Shown one piece after another: positions 1-5,403 of a stretch of 7,815 bases of DNA. A model generated the notes under the pieces. The model was not told the DNA's origin. It worked only from the letters and a program-made list of their open reading frames with translations, and ran no database searches. Position 1 is the first letter of the stretch; each line of letters starts with the position of its first letter. The stretch comes from an uncultured Deinococcales bacterium (GTDB lineage: Bacteria; Deinococcota; Deinococci; Deinococcales; Trueperaceae): NCBI GenBank assembly GCA_937934635.1, contig CALGZD010000308.1:1-7815 (forward strand), given 5' to 3'. The position numbers and the translations under genes were made by a program.

Positions 1-1
1 T

Positions 2-265
2 AAGTCTTCAAAGGTTAACCGAATTCGTACCAAAACATTGATTGAAAACTGTGATATTGCTGTTGTGCGCTTTGGCGATAAATACAAACAATGGAATGCA
101 GCATTTGACGCAGGTAGTTTGGCTGCATTGGGTAAGCCATATATTACGCTGCACGATGAAAGTGTTATTCATGCACTCAAAGAAGTAGATTCGGCAGCAA
201 TGGCTTGGGCGCAAACTCCTGAACAGGTTGTTGAGATTTTAAAGTACGTTACGAGTACTAGCTGA
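2..265 (+). CDS. ytoQ: YtoQ family protein, 3' part (N-terminus outside window)
   Basis: The frame is open from the left edge, so the gene begins upstream. The TTG at 38 is internal and not a start. The visible 87 residues match the C-terminal half of YtoQ from memory of the family: an R-T-K/Q segment, then a hydrophobic strand (CDIAVVRFG), the hallmark DKYKQWNAAFDAG, and the ALGKPYITLH and HALKEVD motifs. YtoQ proteins are about 145-150 residues, so roughly 60 residues are missing. The family has been grouped by fold with nucleoside 2-deoxyribosyltransferases, but no confirmed reaction is known to me. It is presumably cytosolic. The VOC gene follows after 8 nt, which suggests co-transcription. 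Family assignment is strong; biochemical role is not. Confidence 0.88.
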   Translation, partial: KSSKVNRIRTKTLIENCDIAVVRFGDKYKQWNAAFDAGSLAALGKPYITLHDESVIHALKEVDSAAMAWAQTPEQVVEILKYVTSTS

Positions 266-273
266 GATAACTT

Positions 274-693
274 ATGAAAGCTGGCGCAATACTGTATGCT
301 AAAGATTATTTAAAACTTTCTCAGTTTTATCAACGTGTCTTGGGCATGGAGTTAATGGAAGAAGATGATGAGCATGTGCGCTTGGAGTTGACTTCAAGTG
401 AACTTGTTATTTTACAAGCACCACAGCATATTGCTGATGCTATTTTGATTAGCAAGCCTCCAGAACCTCGTACGCAAAATCCAGTTAAAATTGTGTACTA
501 TATTTCTGATATTGCTATGGTTAGACAGCTAGCAGAAAAGCTGGATGGCAATGTATATGCTCCTGAGACAGAGTGGGTTTTTAGACTGTCGACAGTTTGT
601 GATGGTTATGATTGTGAAGGGAATATTTTTCAACTACGTGTTTTAGACATAAATAAAAACACAGATGAAAATAAAGATAAAAATATAATATAG
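274..693 (+). CDS. VOC-family (glyoxalase/bleomycin-resistance fold) protein
   Basis: This 139-residue cytosolic protein has the paired beta-alpha-beta-beta-beta arrangement of the vicinal oxygen chelate superfamily. Repeat one spans about residues 2-50 and includes the characteristic KDYLKLSQFYQRVLGMEL (strand, then helix ending in the conserved F-Y-x-x-x-L-G). Repeat two spans about residues 70-123 and ends with a D-x-E-G-N-x-x-x-L type motif (D113, E115, G116, N117). Usual metal ligands are not obvious: the first strand has no histidine, and Q120 sits where a C-terminal glutamate is common. Metal binding may therefore be lost or altered, and the substrate cannot be predicted. The last 13 residues are a polar N/K/D-rich tail encoded by very A-rich DNA, perhaps an extension past an ancestral stop. 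ATG follows a weak GAGAT ribosome site 8 nt after ytoQ. Confidence 0.85.
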   Translation: MKAGAILYAKDYLKLSQFYQRVLGMELMEEDDEHVRLELTSSELVILQAPQHIADAILISKPPEPRTQNPVKIVYYISDIAMVRQLAEKLDGNVYAPETEWVFRLSTVCDGYDCEGNIFQLRVLDINKNTDENKDKNII

Positions 694-707
694 ATAAGTA
701 GAACAAA

Positions 708-1013
708 ATGCCAAACGTAGCTCCAAACAGAGAAGAAGAACAAATATGTCCTTTGTGCAATCGAGAAGTAGACTTGACTTTTCACCATTTGATTCCTAAA
801 AAGGTGCATGGGCGCAAGTTTTATCGGAAGCATTATTCACGGCAGGAACTAAATCAGGGGATTGATATTTGTAGCTTGTGCCATAAGGGGATTCATAGGT
901 TGTACGATGAAACGACGCTTGCGAAAAGACTTAATAACCTAGATGTGCTTTTAGATGATGAAGCTTTGGCTAGGCACTTTAATTGGGTGAGTAAGCAAAA
1001 AGTGGCTCGTTAG
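708..1013 (+). CDS. Small HNH-type zinc-finger nuclease-like protein
   Basis: A 101-residue protein with the architecture of a compact HNH (beta-beta-alpha-metal) domain: a CxxC pair at C14/C17, an H26-H27 doublet in FHHLIPKKVHG, a second CxxC at C55/C58 followed directly by H59, and H63 in GIH. The four cysteines should hold a structural zinc. H26/H27 and H59/H63 are where HNH enzymes place the general base and metal ligands. The canonical central Asn is not clear: the segment before CSLC is GID. Proteins of this size are usually annotated only as HNH endonucleases, with unknown targets. It ends the ytoQ-VOC run, starting 14 nt after the VOC stop. The ribosome site is poor (only a TAAGTAG tract). 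Cytosolic; no helicase, methylase or toxin partner is next to it, so a restriction or toxin role is not supported. Confidence 0.8.
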   Translation: MPNVAPNREEEQICPLCNREVDLTFHHLIPKKVHGRKFYRKHYSRQELNQGIDICSLCHKGIHRLYDETTLAKRLNNLDVLLDDEALARHFNWVSKQKVAR

Positions 1014-1035
1014 TTGCTAACACTTTGGATATAAC

Positions 1036-1137
1036 GGTTTACCAGATTCCGTGTATTGACTTGTGTAAGTGTATTGACTTGTGTAATCTTTGATTTAATC
1101 GGTTTGACTTGAACCAATACACACGAAATCGGAAACC
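1036..1137. repeat. Long imperfect inverted repeat between convergent genes
   Basis: The arm 1036-1058 is an imperfect reverse complement of 1115-1137. The inner GTGTATTG/CAATACAC (8 bp) and outer GGTTT/AAACC (5 bp) segments are perfect, with mismatches between (16 of 23 positions pair without gaps). The 18-bp tandem duplication starts within the left arm and continues into the loop. It spans the whole gap between the HNH gene and the convergent hydrolase gene. No clear T-run follows either arm, so it is a structured convergent spacer more than a classical terminator. A small degenerate mobile repeat is possible. Confidence 0.5.
1051..1086. repeat. 18-bp perfect tandem duplication
   Basis: GTGTATTGACTTGTGTAA occurs twice head to tail (1051-1068 and 1069-1086) with no mismatch. 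It is intergenic, between convergent genes. The identity of the two copies suggests a recent slippage or duplication event. The first eight bases also form the left side of the surrounding inverted repeat. Confidence 0.9.
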
Positions 1138-1752
1138 TTACTGATACTTCTCAAAAGCAGCTAAAATTTCTTCTGAATTTCTACAAGCGCCTGTTTGGAG
1201 GTACTCCATTGCAGCTAGTGCAGCGGTGTGTGCGGCGAGGCTCGAGCCCGCCACGCAATCCTCAACAACACGGCAATAGTAGTCATGCTGATGTCCATCA
1301 ACAAAGGTGTAATGCACACAAACGTCTGTATGCCCACCAATAAGAATAAGCGTATCTGCTTTTAAGCCTTTAAGTAAAATCTCAAGCTCTGTACCAAAAA
1401 AACAAGAATACCTACGTTTCCGAATAAAGTAATCATCTGGTTGCATCCCTAAGCTTTTAGAAATTTCTGTACCAGCATCACCTTCTAGTAAGTGAATTCC
1501 CTCAGCACCGTCTAACTCCCTACCAAAATCAACTAAGTCCCGCCTATGCGCCTCTTGAAAAAAGATAATAGGAACATCGCACTCCCGTGCTTTTTTAATT
1601 AAAGCTGGTGCGCCTTCCATACGTTGGTCATAGTCTTGCATGAGTGGAATGGATATTGGTTTATCAGGGCTGCTATTTGCTTCCCCACCTTGTATATCAA
1701 TAACGATGAGTACAGGTTTACCTTCAATGATTTCTCGTCTTTTACTAGTCAT
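1138..1752 (-). CDS. Isochorismatase-family cysteine hydrolase
   Basis: A 204-residue cytosolic alpha/beta hydrolase of the isochorismatase/nicotinamidase superfamily. The catalytic triad is visible: D19 in LIVIDIQ, K112 in KRRYSCFFGTELE, and nucleophile C145 in GGHTDVCVHYT, where G140-H141 is the position of the usual cis peptide. Length is normal for the family. The KRRYS-x-FFGTxLE and GGHTDVCV motifs look more like N-carbamoylsarcosine/biuret-type amidohydrolases than true nicotinamidases, but substrate calling from sequence is unreliable. It likely cleaves a C-N bond of a small amide or imide. It stands alone: convergent to the HNH gene, and divergent from the regulator across a 683-nt spacer. 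The start is supported by an AAGGA site (complement of 1762-1766) about 9 nt upstream. Confidence 0.9.
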   Translation of the reverse strand: MTSKRREIIEGKPVLIVIDIQGGEANSSPDKPISIPLMQDYDQRMEGAPALIKKARECDVPIIFFQEAHRRDLVDFGRELDGAEGIHLLEGDAGTEISKSLGMQPDDYFIRKRRYSCFFGTELEILLKGLKADTLILIGGHTDVCVHYTFVDGHQHDYYCRVVEDCVAGSSLAAHTAALAAMEYLQTGACRNSEEILAAFEKYQ

Positions 1753-1936
1753 AAAAACGTATCCTTATTATTTTTAACTTTCTGTGTATAGGATACAAAA
1801 GCTAAAAATTTATTTTACTATTTTAAGCGTGCTGTGATTCTATCTTACTACGGGATTTGAAAAATGGAATACACGCTTACTTTTTGAGGTGGTAATTTAA
1901 TTAGCTCCCGTAAAACCTGATTGATATCTTCTCTGT

Positions 1937-1972
1937 TTGTAAGCCTTGTACCAATTGTAAGTCTTGTACCAA
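1937..1972. repeat. 18-bp tandem repeat, one mismatch
   Basis: TTGTAAGCCTTGTACCAA (1937-1954) is followed directly by the same unit with a single C-to-T change (1955-1972). It lies in the spacer upstream of both divergent genes. It has the same period as the tandem repeat at 1051-1086 but an unrelated sequence. Confidence 0.85.
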
Positions 1973-2012
1973 GCTATCTAGTAACACGTAGGTCACCATG
2001 AAATTTTAAGGT

Positions 2013-2111
2013 ATGATGGCAATAGAAATGATCTTATGCCGAGTCCGACACTATCGTTCATTAAGTAACCAGTTAGAAGCGTCAGGTGCTCAACCACATT
2101 CCGCTTCATAG
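2013..2111 (+). pseudogene. Possible transposase C-terminal scrap (weak)
   Basis: A 32-codon frame starting ATG-ATG encodes IEMILCRVRHYRSLSNQLEA near its start. The pattern I-E-x-x-x-x-R-x-R-x-Y-R resembles the C-terminal DDE-region glutamate helix (IERFFxRLKxYRRxATRY-like) of IS5/IS4-type transposases. It stops after about 32 residues and nothing homologous is seen before it. This is a weak resemblance drawn from memory, and chance is possible. Confidence 0.2.
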
Positions 2112-2160
2112 TTAGATTTTTAAATCAGAACAGCTTATGAATTAATGAATTAAGCGGAAT
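2098..2160. repeat. Separated 9-bp inverted repeat (ATTCCGCTT / AAGCGGAAT)
   Basis: ATTCCGCTT at 2098-2106 is perfectly complementary to AAGCGGAAT at 2152-2160, with 45 nt between. Outside the arms an ACCA/TGGT pair extends the match after a one-base bulge. It could be the ends of a tiny non-autonomous element or a folded RNA. No target-site duplication was identified. Confidence 0.45.
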
Positions 2161-2340
2161 TGGTATGAATAGGAAAAGTATGCATTGATGCACGCAAAAA
2201 CACCTCTCAATATGCTTTTCATTACGTCTTAACACTCATAAATAATGAGCAATTAGGGTTATTTAATGAAAAAAGCTTATAAGTAATTGCATCAACGTTA
2301 GGGGTAATTGGGAGGACAATAGGGAAACTCAAGGAGAGTC

Positions 2341-2396
2341 TTGACAGGCAGATTGTATTGACAAGTTGTATCCAAAAAGTTCAAGAACTTTTGACA
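2341..2396 (+). promoter_or_regulatory. Three TTGACA hexamers upstream of the regulator
   Basis: Exact consensus -35-like TTGACA occurs at 2341-2346, 2358-2363 and 2391-2396. None has a good TATAAT-like -10 at 16-18 nt; the best is TTGTAT 19 nt after the first. The promoter of the 641-residue regulator is probably here, but the active hexamer cannot be chosen. The region overlaps the decayed HTH frame. Confidence 0.3.
2375..2392. promoter_or_regulatory. 18-bp palindrome, candidate operator
   Basis: AAAAGTTC-AA-GAACTTTT is a perfect 8-bp inverted repeat with a 2-nt centre. It lies 43 nt before the regulator's ATG, between the second and third TTGACA hexamers. The geometry suits a dimeric DNA-binding protein, possibly the regulator itself. 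As RNA, the 2-nt loop would be too tight without opening inner pairs, which favours a DNA site over a hairpin. Confidence 0.45.
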
Positions 2397-2435
2397 TATA
2401 GCAACTAGAAATCACAACTAGCCAGCAAGGATGAG

Positions 2436-4361
2436 ATGGTAGAAAAAATGAATAATGAAGAGAAACCAGTATTAACACTACGGGGACCAGCACGCTTAGA
2501 TTTCATGGGGAAAACACTGAAAGTGCAACGCAAGTCTCTTGCACTGCTATATTATTTGGCACTTGAGGGTGTTACACGTCGTGAAAAGATTGCTGAATTG
2601 CTTTGGGGCGGTCCATCAAGCGCAAACAGTCTACGTGTAGAACTTTCTAAACTGCGCTCGACGCTACGACAACTTGGCTTCGTTGCCTTTGAAACAGAAA
2701 ATCCATTAAGCCTTCCAGAAGCAATTCAAGTCATACCTAGTAGTGAAACAGGAGAATTCCTCGAAGGTTTAGATGACATCAATAGTGATTTTCAGATCTG
2801 GCTAGATGCACAACGTGCAAAACTTGAAAATCAGCAAAAACCAACCATTCGTAAACGCTTAATTCAGCAAACTGCAGAACGTGTAGACTTACCGCATTTG
2901 ATTTTCTTACGTGGTCAACCTGCCTCTGGTCGTTTTGAATTTGCCCAGCGATTAGCATCTCAATTAGATGTACCGCTTATTGAAGGACCACTCGGTCAAA
3001 CGAGAGCATTGCGCTATTTCCGTGAACCTTTGACGCTTACAGCTGAGATGCTTCATAAAATCGTTGAAGATAAAGAAAATCTCTGGGTGATTGAGTGTTC
3101 TGCTTTTGGTGAAGATTCTAGTTCGGTCTTGCGTCTACGTGAGTCCTATCCACCAGACCGCACACTCTATTTAGACCTACCACCACTATCATGGAATGAA
3201 GCTCGAGACCACTTCCTAAAAGACATTCCATTTAGCGAAGCTGCTAGACTTTATCAAGCATCTGGTGGACACATCAGCTTTTTAGATGAACTCATGCAAC
3301 TACGCCCAGAAGAGGGCTACACAGGTGCTATGCCAACACTAAGACGTGTGCAAGCACGGTACAAATTAGAGGCTCGCTATCTTAGCCGTGAAGCACGCTA
3401 CATGCTTGAAAAGCTTTCGATTCACCCTGGTGCGTTACCCCAAGAGTTCTTAAACACCTTTGGTGCAACACCGTACTTGGATGAGCTCGAGCGCAGAGGT
3501 TGGCTCGTTTTTGATGAGGGCTGGCACTTTGTCAACGAAACCGTTAGACAAATTATGTATGACGTCCTCAAGCCAGGACAGCGTCAACGCTATCACCGTG
3601 AAGCAGCGTCTTACTTTTCAATTGCAGGAAATGTCATGGCTGTAGCACACCACAGTTTCATGCTTGGTGAAAACTTTGATTGGGATGCAATTCTGAACTA
3701 TTCAGATAGCTGGAAACGTCTTAGCCTACAATCAAAAATGGGCGAGAGTTTACCAGAAGACGCACCGAACAAAGAAAACTTTGCTTTAGGCGAGAGCTTA
3801 GCTCTATTAGAAGCGCAACGCTATGGTGAAGGCATCAGTGAAGATGCTGGACAACTGACTTTACTGCGTAATCCTACAGAGCTTTCTGAAACAGGTATTG
3901 AGTGGCAACTTCCTGAAGAGGCAAGCATCTTAACGATAAGCAGTCAGGTTTATTTCCGAAATGCACTCGTGATTGGCATGAATGGTGACGCTACACCGTT
4001 GAAGCTCGAGCTCTTTGGTAGCAACAAGCAAACCATCTACTTTGCCGATGTTGCCAAACCGTGCTTCGATGAAAATGGTGCGGTTGTCTTACCACTGGAC
4101 GAAACCTTCCGCTATCACTTCCATGTTGAAGGCTTTAGTCATGTTGCTTTAGAAAGTAAAGCTGAAAATGCAGTTATGGAAATTGACTTACTGGTGAATC
4201 AAGCTGTTCCTGCGAACAAGGCTCAAGGAGCAGAACTAATTCAGGCCTATGTCTTTAATTCAGACGAGTCTACAGATCAAGCGAAAAACAAAGATGCTGC
4301 CACACGTAAGAAAATTACGCTCACAGATATCCATCCTGTAGATGCAATCACTCATAACTAA
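2436..4361 (+). CDS. Large SARP/OmpR-type winged-helix regulator with degenerate STAND-like NTPase
   Basis: A 641-residue cytosolic, probably DNA-binding protein. Residues about 13-82 form an OmpR/SARP-type winged helix (FMGKTLKVQRKSLALLYYLA, then REKIAELLWGG and SLRVELSKLRSTLRQLG as recognition helix). Residues about 150-290 look like a STAND/AAA NTPase: LIFLRGQPASGRF (G160-F167) sits where a Walker A should be but lacks the Lys and Ser/Thr, and LWVIE (216-220) is a Walker B-like strand. GGHISFLDEL (277-286) and a second helical winged-helix-like region (about 305-370) follow as in MalT/SARP-type regulators. A helical stretch to about 475 is followed by a beta-rich C-terminal domain (about 485-590) and a charged tail. 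ATP hydrolysis is therefore doubtful, and the beta domain may sense a ligand. The usual BTAD/TPR block is not clear. AAGGA at 2427-2431 supports ATG 2436; ATG 2448 is an alternative. No target genes can be named. Confidence 0.8.
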   Translation: MVEKMNNEEKPVLTLRGPARLDFMGKTLKVQRKSLALLYYLALEGVTRREKIAELLWGGPSSANSLRVELSKLRSTLRQLGFVAFETENPLSLPEAIQVIPSSETGEFLEGLDDINSDFQIWLDAQRAKLENQQKPTIRKRLIQQTAERVDLPHLIFLRGQPASGRFEFAQRLASQLDVPLIEGPLGQTRALRYFREPLTLTAEMLHKIVEDKENLWVIECSAFGEDSSSVLRLRESYPPDRTLYLDLPPLSWNEARDHFLKDIPFSEAARLYQASGGHISFLDELMQLRPEEGYTGAMPTLRRVQARYKLEARYLSREARYMLEKLSIHPGALPQEFLNTFGATPYLDELERRGWLVFDEGWHFVNETVRQIMYDVLKPGQRQRYHREAASYFSIAGNVMAVAHHSFMLGENFDWDAILNYSDSWKRLSLQSKMGESLPEDAPNKENFALGESLALLEAQRYGEGISEDAGQLTLLRNPTELSETGIEWQLPEEASILTISSQVYFRNALVIGMNGDATPLKLELFGSNKQTIYFADVAKPCFDENGAVVLPLDETFRYHFHVEGFSHVALESKAENAVMEIDLLVNQAVPANKAQGAELIQAYVFNSDESTDQAKNKDAATRKKITLTDIHPVDAITHN

Positions 4362-4407
4362 AGCTATATAAAACAATTAAGCAAAAGCTATATAAAACAA
4401 TTAAGCA
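4360..4407. repeat. 24-bp perfect tandem duplication at the regulator stop codon
   Basis: Two identical 24-bp units (4360-4383 and 4384-4407), each beginning AAAGCTATATAAAAC. The first overlaps the last two bases of the regulator's TAA stop. The duplication lengthens the distance from stop codon to terminator by 24 nt without touching the protein. The perfect match implies a recent event. Confidence 0.92.
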
Positions 4408-4415
4408 AAAATTTG

Positions 4416-4447
4416 GGCGTCGGAGTTTAGTAAACTCCGACGCCTTT
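4416..4447 (+). terminator. Strong rho-independent-like terminator after the regulator
   Basis: GGCGTCGGAGTTT pairs perfectly with AAACTCCGACGCC (13 bp, 3-nt loop), GC-rich at its base. On the plus strand the tail is short (TTT then AACC). On the minus strand the stem is followed by CAAATTTTTGC, so the element could terminate from either side. It lies 54 nt after the regulator stop. Confidence 0.8.
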
Positions 4448-4465
4448 AACCTGATGTACTAACCC

Positions 4466-4485
4466 GAGGAGTCTGCTTTCTCCTC
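4466..4485 (+). terminator. Second hairpin downstream of the regulator
   Basis: GAGGAG (4466-4471) pairs with CTCCTC (4480-4485) around an 8-nt loop, 21 nt after the first terminator, followed by TATTTAAG. The stem is short and the tail weak. It may act as a back-up terminator or simply be structured RNA. Confidence 0.35.
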
Positions 4486-4528
4486 TATTTAAGTAGAACA
4501 AAAGCAAAATGACCTAACTTGCACATTT

Positions 4529-4543
4529 TACACATAGTGTGTA
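4529..4543. promoter_or_regulatory. Short inverted repeat TACACA-TAG-TGTGTA
   Basis: Perfect 6-bp arms with a 3-nt centre in otherwise featureless AT-rich DNA. The size fits a small operator half-site pair, but no promoter or gene start is close. Function is unassigned. Confidence 0.25.
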
Positions 4544-4700
4544 TATTACTCAAAGTAGTAAGAATAGTGACACTTTTTGCTTGAACATCATAATCATCTA
4601 AAAAGCAATAATTTTCGGACACGGTATGACCACCTCTGTTGCAAATATTGCTCCAAGTAAAACTAATGTTATAAAAATAGGTTATTTAGAAAGGCTTCGC

Positions 4701-4706
4701 TATAAT
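4701..4706 (+). promoter_or_regulatory. Possible -10 element for the small membrane gene
   Basis: An exact TATAAT lies 169 nt before the ATG at 4875. No recognisable -35 is present at 16-18 nt, and there is no TG extension. If used, the transcript would have a long leader that includes the hairpin at 4808-4829. Confidence 0.22.
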
Positions 4707-4807
4707 AAGCTCATCGCTTCTTGAAGATTAGGTTAAGGGCAATTTTACAAAACCTTCAGTCTCAGTTCACCTGATAACTCAGCCTAACTGCTACACTTAA
4801 TACAAGA

Positions 4808-4844
4808 ATTAGCAGAGTGTTCTGCTAATAAACTTTTGTTTTTG
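4808..4844 (+). terminator. Terminator-like hairpin in the leader of the small membrane gene
   Basis: ATTAGCAGA (4808-4816) pairs perfectly with TCTGCTAAT (4821-4829) around a GTGT loop. It is followed by AAACTTTTGTTTTTG, a T-rich tail. It ends only 31-46 nt before the ATG at 4875. It can be read as the end of an upstream short transcript or as an attenuator controlling the gene. The start codon and ribosome site are not occluded by the stem itself. Confidence 0.5.
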
Positions 4845-4874
4845 CATATTTTTACTTTTTACAAGGGGCAATAT

Positions 4875-5180
4875 ATGGGGCTTATTCAAGAAGCTTGGAT
4901 GCGTATCGTTGGTACAGGCATTCTAGATTACGATATCGCTGGTGGCGATATACTCTTTGTTTTGACAATCATCTCAACAGCACTTTTAGTTCGATTTTTG
5001 TGGGTCACTTTACAAGACTTCCGCATGTTCGACATCAAACTAGCAATAGTTTATTCGATCCTAACAAGTGTTACGCTTTACTTTGGGTGGGCAAGAATTT
5101 CGGAATCATTAGGAAGTTTTGCTGGCATTGTTCTTTTAATCGTTATGTTTTGGGGTGCAAGAACCTGGACTGCTAGTTAA
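4875..5180 (+). CDS. Small integral membrane protein, three predicted helices
   Basis: A 101-residue protein of unrecognised family. The ATG at 4875 is chosen over an in-frame TTG at 4836 because AAGGGG (4863-4868) lies 6 nt before it, whereas the TTG has no ribosome site and would add a leader of poor quality. Hydrophobic segments at about residues 24-45 (DILFVLTIISTALLVRFLWV), 53-72 and 80-97 predict three inner-membrane helices. A short amphipathic N-terminus (LIQEAWMRIVGTGIL) precedes them. Charged residues are few, and no enzymatic motif is visible. It is flanked by hairpins on both sides and appears monocistronic. Its neighbours give no functional clue; it is convergent with comM. Confidence 0.75.
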   Translation: MGLIQEAWMRIVGTGILDYDIAGGDILFVLTIISTALLVRFLWVTLQDFRMFDIKLAIVYSILTSVTLYFGWARISESLGSFAGIVLLIVMFWGARTWTAS

Positions 5181-5296
5181 CCAAAATTAGCTCACAACAT
5201 CTAAAACCACAATAATAATACAATCAAACCTACATGCTATCTACAAGTGCATCCGCAAATTGAATGTTGATGAAGCTAGCGTGTTTTTGAGCTTGC

Positions 5297-5335
5297 GAAA
5301 AAACCGCAAGAAAAAACCGCAGGAAACACCCGCAA
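5297..5335. repeat. Three imperfect 13-bp tandem repeats
   Basis: GAAAAAACCGCAA, GAAAAAACCGCAG and GAAACACCCGCAA follow each other without gaps. The array begins inside a small hairpin in which CTTGCG and CGCAAG pair around the first A-run. It lies in the 3' region between the small membrane gene and comM. Three short units without spacers rule out a CRISPR array. Confidence 0.75.
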
Positions 5336-5344
5336 GGTGCGTTT
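5324..5344 (+). terminator. Weak hairpin followed by a short T-run
   Basis: AAACACC pairs with GGTG and TTT across a 2-nt bulge, followed by TTTTG. It overlaps the last 13-bp repeat. It could be a first, leaky termination point for the small membrane gene, but the stem is short. Confidence 0.25.
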
Positions 5345-5403
5345 TGTTGCAAAGGATAACTTAGCTATTAATTCTCCTTAACATCCAAAATAAGGACGCA
5401 CTC

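Larger units (their letters stand above)
2169..2408 (+). pseudogene. Interrupted helix-turn-helix protein remnant
   Basis: One frame reads as protein-like sequence from 2169 to 2405, broken only by a TAA at 2280-2282. Before the stop it gives CIDARKNTSQYAF and HYVLTLINNEQLGLFNEKSL. After it, VIASTLGVIGRTIGKLKESL continues. Reading through the stop restores a textbook helix-turn-helix: S-L-x-V-I-A-S-T-L-G-V-x-x-R-T-I-x-x-L-K, with A, G and I where HTH folds need them. A single base change (for example GAA or CAA to TAA) would explain the break. No ATG or ribosome site precedes it, so the 5' end is also degraded. The remnant ends 27 nt before the regulator start. The family beyond HTH is not recognisable. 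Confidence 0.4.
1753..2435. other. 683-nt divergent spacer with repeats and gene debris
   Basis: No intact gene is seen between the hydrolase and the regulator. The spacer holds a short inverted repeat TGTAT-AGG-ATACA at 1785-1797 just upstream of the hydrolase, an 18-bp tandem repeat at 1937-1972 and a short possible transposase remnant at 2013-2111. It also holds a separated inverted repeat at 2098-2160, an interrupted helix-turn-helix frame at 2169-2408, and an 18-bp palindrome with repeated TTGACA hexamers before the regulator. Its length, many stops and patchwork content suggest a site of past insertion and decay. Confidence 0.6.
4362..4874. other. 513-nt spacer with terminators and hairpins, no convincing gene
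   Basis: Between the regulator and the small membrane protein I see no credible coding frame. The spacer holds the 24-bp duplication, two hairpins (4416-4444 and 4466-4485), a short inverted repeat at 4529-4543, an isolated TATAAT at 4701-4706 and a terminator-like hairpin at 4808-4829. Short frames at 4626-4724 (plus, 32 codons) and 4485-4622 (minus, 45 codons) lack ribosome sites. Confidence 0.6.

Noticed and set aside
38..40. TTG as the start of the first gene
   Set aside because: Frame is open to the left edge, and family motifs begin before it; the gene is truncated by the window.
694..707. AAGTAGAACAAAA shared with 4490-4502
   Set aside because: A 13-nt match in A-rich DNA; only one copy precedes a gene, so shared regulation is not supported.
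708..1013. HNH protein as a toxin or restriction enzyme of a defence system
   Set aside because: No methylase, specificity, immunity or effector gene is adjacent; the neighbours are YtoQ and VOC proteins.
4485..4622. Minus-strand 45-residue frame with a CKMCK motif, starting GTG
   Set aside because: No ribosome site or promoter, and it crosses the hairpin region after the regulator; composition is not distinctive.
4626..4724. Plus-strand 32-residue frame starting ATG
   Set aside because: No ribosome binding site, very short, and overlaps the candidate TATAAT.
4836..4874. Upstream TTG start for the small membrane protein
   Set aside because: No ribosome site precedes it, and it lies within the T-rich tail of a hairpin; the ATG at 4875 has AAGGGG at proper spacing.
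5297..5335. CRISPR-like short repeats
   Set aside because: Units are 13 bp, contiguous and imperfect, with no spacers and no cas genes nearby.
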